NCBI GenBank assembly: GCA_021372615.1
Contig: JAJFUB010000109.1
Coordinates: forward strand, 17,193 to 81,192
Length of the DNA: 64,000 bases
Reading direction: 5' to 3'
Source: a bacterium
GTDB taxonomy: Bacteria > Armatimonadota > Zipacnadia > Zipacnadales > UBA11051
In this document: piece by piece, positions 60,852-64,000 of the stretch
Layout: each line of letters starts with the position of its first letter
Numbering within the stretch: position 1 is the first letter of the stretch
Made by a program: the position numbers and the translations under genes
Notes under the pieces: model-generated
What the model saw: only the letters and a program-made list of their open reading frames with translations
Told to the model about the DNA's origin: nothing
Databases searched by the model: none

Positions 60852-61624
60852 AGTGGCTCTCCCGTCAGGCCGAAGGCCTGTTGTGCGTTCCGCGTCGTGT
60901 GTGCGAGCACGTCCTCAAGGCTCATCCCGCGCTCGTGTGCCAGGACCTCCGCCACGCACCGCACGTACGCGGGCTCGTTGCGCTGGCCGCGGTACGGCTG
61001 GGGCGGGAGCCAGGGGCAGTCGGTCTCGATGAGCAGCTGCGCCAGCGGGGCCTCAGCGGCCACCTGCCGCAGGGCGAACGCCTTCGGATAGGTCAGCGTT
61101 CCCGCCAGCCCCAGAAAGAAGCCTCGCTCCAGGCATTGCCGCGCGAACTCCATCCCCCCCGCGAAGCAGTGCATGACGATAGTCTGCCCCGGATCGCGGC
61201 ATTCGTCAAGCACCCGCAGGCAATCCTCCTGCGCTTCCCGGCAGTGCACGATCAGCGGCAGCGCCAGCTCCTGCGCCAGACCGATGAACGCCGCGAAGGC
61301 CTGCCGCTGTAGCGATGGCGGCGACAGGTTGCGGTAGTAGTCCAGTCCCGTCTCGCCGAGAGCTACCACGCGCTCGTGGCGGGCCAACTCGCGGAGCTGG
61401 TCCAGCACCTCGGGCGTCACGTCGTCGGCATCGTGCGGGTGTACGCCCACTGCGCACCAGATATCGGGCTCTGCCTCGGCCAGCTTGAGCGCCTCCCGGC
61501 TGGAGGGCAGGTCATAGCCGACGACGACGCAGCCCCGCAGGCCGGCCTGGCGCGCGCGCCCCAGCACCTCCGGGAGGTCGTCTGCGAAGCGAGGATCATT
61601 GAGGTGGGCGTGGGAGTCGAACAT
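60848..61624 (-). CDS. TatD-family hydrolase
   Basis: The protein has 258 residues. The metal ligands are His5 and His7 (DSHAHLND), Glu in GETGLDYY, His in IVHCREA and MHCFAGG, and Asp in IETDCPWLPP. It is a metal-dependent 3'-5' DNase and possible D-aminoacyl-tRNA-linked enzyme. No strong Shine-Dalgarno is seen before the ATG at 61624. Coupled to the SpsF-type gene. Confidence 0.95.
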   Translation of the reverse strand: MFDSHAHLNDPRFADDLPEVLGRARQAGLRGCVVVGYDLPSSREALKLAEAEPDIWCAVGVHPHDADDVTPEVLDQLRELARHERVVALGETGLDYYRNLSPPSLQRQAFAAFIGLAQELALPLIVHCREAQEDCLRVLDECRDPGQTIVMHCFAGGMEFARQCLERGFFLGLAGTLTYPKAFALRQVAAEAPLAQLLIETDCPWLPPQPYRGQRNEPAYVRCVAEVLAHERGMSLEDVLAHTTRNAQQAFGLTGEPL

Positions 61625-61665
61625 GGGTCAGGAGCGCGAGGCGCAGCGCAGGGCCATGATAACAC

Positions 61666-61699
61666 AAAAGCGCCCGGACGGCGAATGCCGCCCGGGCGT
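61666..61699 (-). terminator. Intrinsic terminator of the prepilin-like gene
   Basis: The stem cgcccgg/ccgggcg with an inner cggc/gccg and loop gaat is followed, on the minus strand, by CTTTTG. It lies between the prepilin-like stop and the TatD gene start. Confidence 0.85.
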
Positions 61700-61716
61700 C
61701 CGGGAACCTCGTGAGC

Positions 61717-62394
61717 CTACTGGTAGCGAACCAGACTTAGTGCGTTGGCCCTGAACCACTTCGCATGGCCATCCACCATCCCGACGTTCATCCCCTCGTT
61801 GTGGCGGCAGGCGTCCCGCAAGCGTGATTGCGTGTGGTCCAGCATCCCGGTGGTGGTGTTCAGGTAGATGTAGGGCCGGCGAGCACCCTCGCAGATCAGG
61901 ACTGTCTCGGACGGGAACTGTATCTGCGCCTGAGTCCAGTTGTTCTGCCACAGCATGTAGTTGAACATGTAGCTCAGCTGCTGGGTTGGGTAGGTGCCCG
62001 GCAGGTAGTCTGACCCGAAGGTATGGGTATCGATGGGCGGGTTGGCGTTGCTTAGGCAGTCTCGGGTGCTGTCACTGGGGCACAAGAAGATCTGCACGTT
62101 CTTGACATAGGCCATGCACGGATCGACGTAGCCGCCATGCGGCCAGTTGGGCCACCCGGCGCACCCGCTCACGGCATCGCCCCAGCCGGCGCTATCGCCG
62201 CGTGGAAAGCGTTCATCGAAGTCCTGGCTGTACTGCAGGAGGGCCAGAGCCATCTGCTTGACATTGCTCAGACAGCTCGACTGCCGGGCTTTCTCCCGGG
62301 CCTTGGCGAAGACGGGGAAGAGGATTGCGGCGAGGATCGCGATGATCGCGATGACAACCAACAACTCGATAAGCGTGAACCCACGTTTGGCCAT
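61717..62394 (-). CDS. Prepilin-type N-terminal domain protein (DUF1559-like)
   Basis: The protein has 225 residues from the ATG at 62394 with GGAGGTG upstream. The prepilin cleavage site is [22 protein letters not shown], with the Glu at +5. It continues [23 protein letters not shown], typical of Armatimonadota/Planctomycetota proteins. The tail has [12 protein letters not shown], the end H-x(n)-DGH motif. It is exported by a type II/IV pilus-like system and probably forms or decorates a pseudopilus. It has its own promoter and terminator. Confidence 0.93.
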   Translation of the reverse strand: MAKRGFTLIELLVVIAIIAILAAILFPVFAKAREKARQSSCLSNVKQMALALLQYSQDFDERFPRGDSAGWGDAVSGCAGWPNWPHGGYVDPCMAYVKNVQIFLCPSDSTRDCLSNANPPIDTHTFGSDYLPGTYPTQQLSYMFNYMLWQNNWTQAQIQFPSETVLICEGARRPYIYLNTTTGMLDHTQSRLRDACRHNEGMNVGMVDGHAKWFRANALSLVRYQ

Positions 62395-62443
62395 GTGTAA
62401 GCACACCTCCGATGATGGTCTGCGCTCTCCTGCGCTTGCCTCC

Positions 62444-62472
62444 ATGTTATGGGAATGCTATGCCCCTGTCAA
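62444..62472 (-). promoter_or_regulatory. Promoter of the prepilin-like gene
   Basis: On the minus strand, TTGACA (62467-62472) and TAACAT (62444-62449) are 17 bases apart, 50 bases from the ATG. The gap 62395-62576 has no other gene. Confidence 0.82.
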
Positions 62473-62576
62473 ACAGTTGTGTAGCGAAGCCACATTTCCA
62501 ACGGTTGCAGGGATCATGGCTCGGCGTGCTCAAGCATACCCGACAGCTCGTCACCTCAGTGCACCCGGAGCCCAGG

Positions 62577-63914
62577 ATGCCCTCGTGCCCCAACATCGTC
62601 TTCTTCTTCTCCGATCAGCAGCGGTGGGACACTTGTGGCTGCTATGGCCAGAGACTGCCCCTCACGCCGAACGTGGACCGCGTCGCGGGGGAGGGGGTCC
62701 GGTTCGAGTCCGCCTTCACCTGCCAACCGGTGTGCGGGCCCGCCCGGGCCTGCCTGCAGACCGGCAGGTACGCCACCGAGTTGGGCTGCTTCACCAACAA
62801 CCGCGCCCTGCCGCTGGATCAGCCCACGGTCGCCGGCTACCTGGCCGCGGCCGGGTACGAGACGGCGTACATCGGCAAGTGGCACCTGGCCTCCGACGCC
62901 GAGCACAACTTCCGCGAGCAACCGGTACCGGTGGAGCGACGCGGCGGCTACCGCGACTTCTGGCTGGCCTCCGATGTCCTGGAGTTCACCTCACACCCCT
63001 TCGAGGGCCACGTCTTCGACGGGGAGGGGCGGCAGCGGGACTTCACGGGCTATCGGGTGGACCGGCTGACCGACTGGACGCTGGAGTACCTGTCCGGCCG
63101 CGACCGCACGCGCCCCCTGTTCCTGTTCATCTCCCACATTGAGCCCCACCACCAGAACGACATGCACCGCTTCGTCGGGCCGGAGGGGTCGGCGGAGCGC
63201 TTCGCCGACTACGATGTGCCCGGCGATCTGGTTGGCACCGAGGGCGACTGGCGCGAGAACTTCCCCGACTATCTGGGCGCATGCTGGAGCCTGGACCACA
63301 ACTTCGGCCGCATCGAGCGCCTGCTGTCCGAGCAGGGCTTGCTGGACGACACGCTGCTCATCTACACCAGCGACCACGGCTGCCATTTCTGCACCCGCAA
63401 TAGCGAGTACAAGCGCTGCTGCCATGACGGCTGCCTGCGCATCCCGCTGGTGCTGCGCGGGCCCGGCTTCACAGGGGGGCAGGTCCGGCCGGAACTGGCC
63501 AGCCTGATAGACCTGCCGGCGACCATCCTGACCGCGGCGGGGGTGCCGGTGCCGGACACCATGGCTGGGCGGCCGCTGCAGGAGGCCGTTGCGTGGGCGG
63601 GTGCGTCCCCGCACCCGCAGTGGCCGCAGGAAGTCTTCGCGCAGATCAGCGAGTCACAGGTGGGGCGGTGCATACGGACGGAGCGCTGGAAGTACTCGGT
63701 GGTGGCCCCGGGCAGAAAGGGCTGGAGCGATCCCGGCAGCGACGTGTACGTCGAGGAGTTCCTCTACGACTTGCCGGCCGACCCGCACGAGAAGCACAAC
63801 CTCGTGGTCGATCCGGCGTATGCGAAGGTCCGGGCGGAACTGGCGGAGCGTCTGATGCGGCGGATGGTCGAGGCAGGGGAGAGGGAACCGGAGATACGGC
63901 CGACTATCGCTTGA
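62577..63914 (+). CDS. Sulfatase with FGly motif
   Basis: The protein has 445 residues from the ATG at 62577 with GGAG upstream; an earlier in-frame ATG (62412) overlaps the prepilin-like promoter. It has PNIVFFFSDQQRWDTCGCYG and C53-G-P-A-R57, the CxPxR site for formylglycine formation by FGE or anSME. It continues TGRYATELG, YTSDHGCHFC and a C-terminal loop with a palindrome-coded stretch WAGASPHPQ. It removes sulfate esters from sulfated glycans. No signal peptide is seen, so it may act on imported sugars. Confidence 0.93.
   Translation: MPSCPNIVFFFSDQQRWDTCGCYGQRLPLTPNVDRVAGEGVRFESAFTCQPVCGPARACLQTGRYATELGCFTNNRALPLDQPTVAGYLAAAGYETAYIGKWHLASDAEHNFREQPVPVERRGGYRDFWLASDVLEFTSHPFEGHVFDGEGRQRDFTGYRVDRLTDWTLEYLSGRDRTRPLFLFISHIEPHHQNDMHRFVGPEGSAERFADYDVPGDLVGTEGDWRENFPDYLGACWSLDHNFGRIERLLSEQGLLDDTLLIYTSDHGCHFCTRNSEYKRCCHDGCLRIPLVLRGPGFTGGQVRPELASLIDLPATILTAAGVPVPDTMAGRPLQEAVAWAGASPHPQWPQEVFAQISESQVGRCIRTERWKYSVVAPGRKGWSDPGSDVYVEEFLYDLPADPHEKHNLVVDPAYAKVRAELAERLMRRMVEAGEREPEIRPTIA
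63593..63618. repeat. Coding copy of the GTAG palindrome (sulfatase gene)
   Basis: GTGG (63593-63596) then stem gcgggtgcg/cgcacccgc with loop TCCC. It is 26/30 identical to 55039-55068, with a T-A to C-G compensated change in the stem. It encodes AWAGASPHPQ. Confidence 0.85.
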
Positions 63915-63937
63915 GGAACACCGGATGTCGGTAGGGC

Positions 63938-63999
63938 GTAGGAGCGGTCACCGACCGCGACCATCACCGACGGCGGTCGCGGTCGGTGACCGCTCCTAC
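63938..63999. repeat. Perfect 25-bp inverted repeat, GTAG ... CTAC
   Basis: Arms 63938-63962 and 63975-63999 are exact reverse complements, with a 12-base loop. Each arm contains gcggtcaccgaccgc. It starts GTAG and ends CTAC. No gene is seen in 63915-64000. Confidence 0.95.
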
Positions 64000-64000
64000 A

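Overview
This is a GC-rich (roughly two-thirds G+C by eye) bacterial chromosome segment with mostly convincing Shine-Dalgarno sites and short intergenic gaps. Its content suggests an Armatimonadota-like or Planctomycetota-like heterotroph. The evidence is a type IV prepilin-like protein with the [10 protein letters not shown] ... [13 protein letters not shown] signature and an H-x9-DG tail, six Gfo/Idh/MocA oxidoreductases, sulfatases, many secreted carbohydrate-active proteins, a DUF6785/6784-type membrane protein, and a CIRCE-controlled groESL. The phylum is an inference from gene content; no rRNA or other phylogenetic marker is present.

Layout. 1-6,000: two glycoside hydrolases and a secreted DUF6599-like protein on the minus strand, separated by heptamer tandem repeats. 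6,090-9,207: a promoter, cobalamin riboswitch, terminator and btuFDC operon. 9,338-13,846: minus-strand sugar isomerases, a Gfo/Idh/MocA oxidoreductase, a DJ-1/PfpI protein and a zinc-ribbon membrane protein. 14,034-23,332: a degenerate GGDEF protein, groES-groEL, uvrB behind a LexA-like box, a membrane glycosyltransferase with TPRs, and a NapH-NapG-like fused polyferredoxin. 23,400-28,065: a CocE-type hydrolase, an epimerase and a DUF6785-type membrane protein. 28,110-33,693: galT, a DUF2089/membrane-protein pair, an oxidoreductase with a GATase-like protein, a cold-shock gene and a small membrane protein. 33,760-58,188: the polysaccharide and sugar-derivative locus. It holds two very large secreted proteins, a GH29 fucosidase, a beta-helix protein with CBM9, a clan GH-A hydrolase, a sulfatase-fold protein, four Gfo/Idh/MocA proteins, a cupin and an Fe-alcohol dehydrogenase, interrupted by a SUKH-like and an HNH gene. 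58,324-63,914: a TMTC-like TPR membrane protein, a SpsF-type nucleotidyltransferase, a TatD nuclease, the prepilin-like protein and a canonical FGly-type sulfatase.

Together the genes describe a specialist in breaking down decorated polysaccharides. Secreted hydrolases and sulfatases would expose sugars, and the NAD(P)-dependent oxidoreductases, xylose-isomerase-like epimerases, GalT and alcohol dehydrogenase would process them. No SusC/SusD pair or sugar ABC transporter is visible.

The most unusual signal is not a protein. It is a scattered family of short perfect palindromes that often begin with GTAG (or end with CTAC), show compensatory stem changes between copies, form REPIN-like pairs, sit directly on stop codons, and occur inside at least two coding genes. 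In both sulfatase-fold genes they occupy the same variable loop. They resemble GTAG-marked REP elements mobilised by RAYT (TnpA-REP) transposases, but no RAYT gene is in the window.
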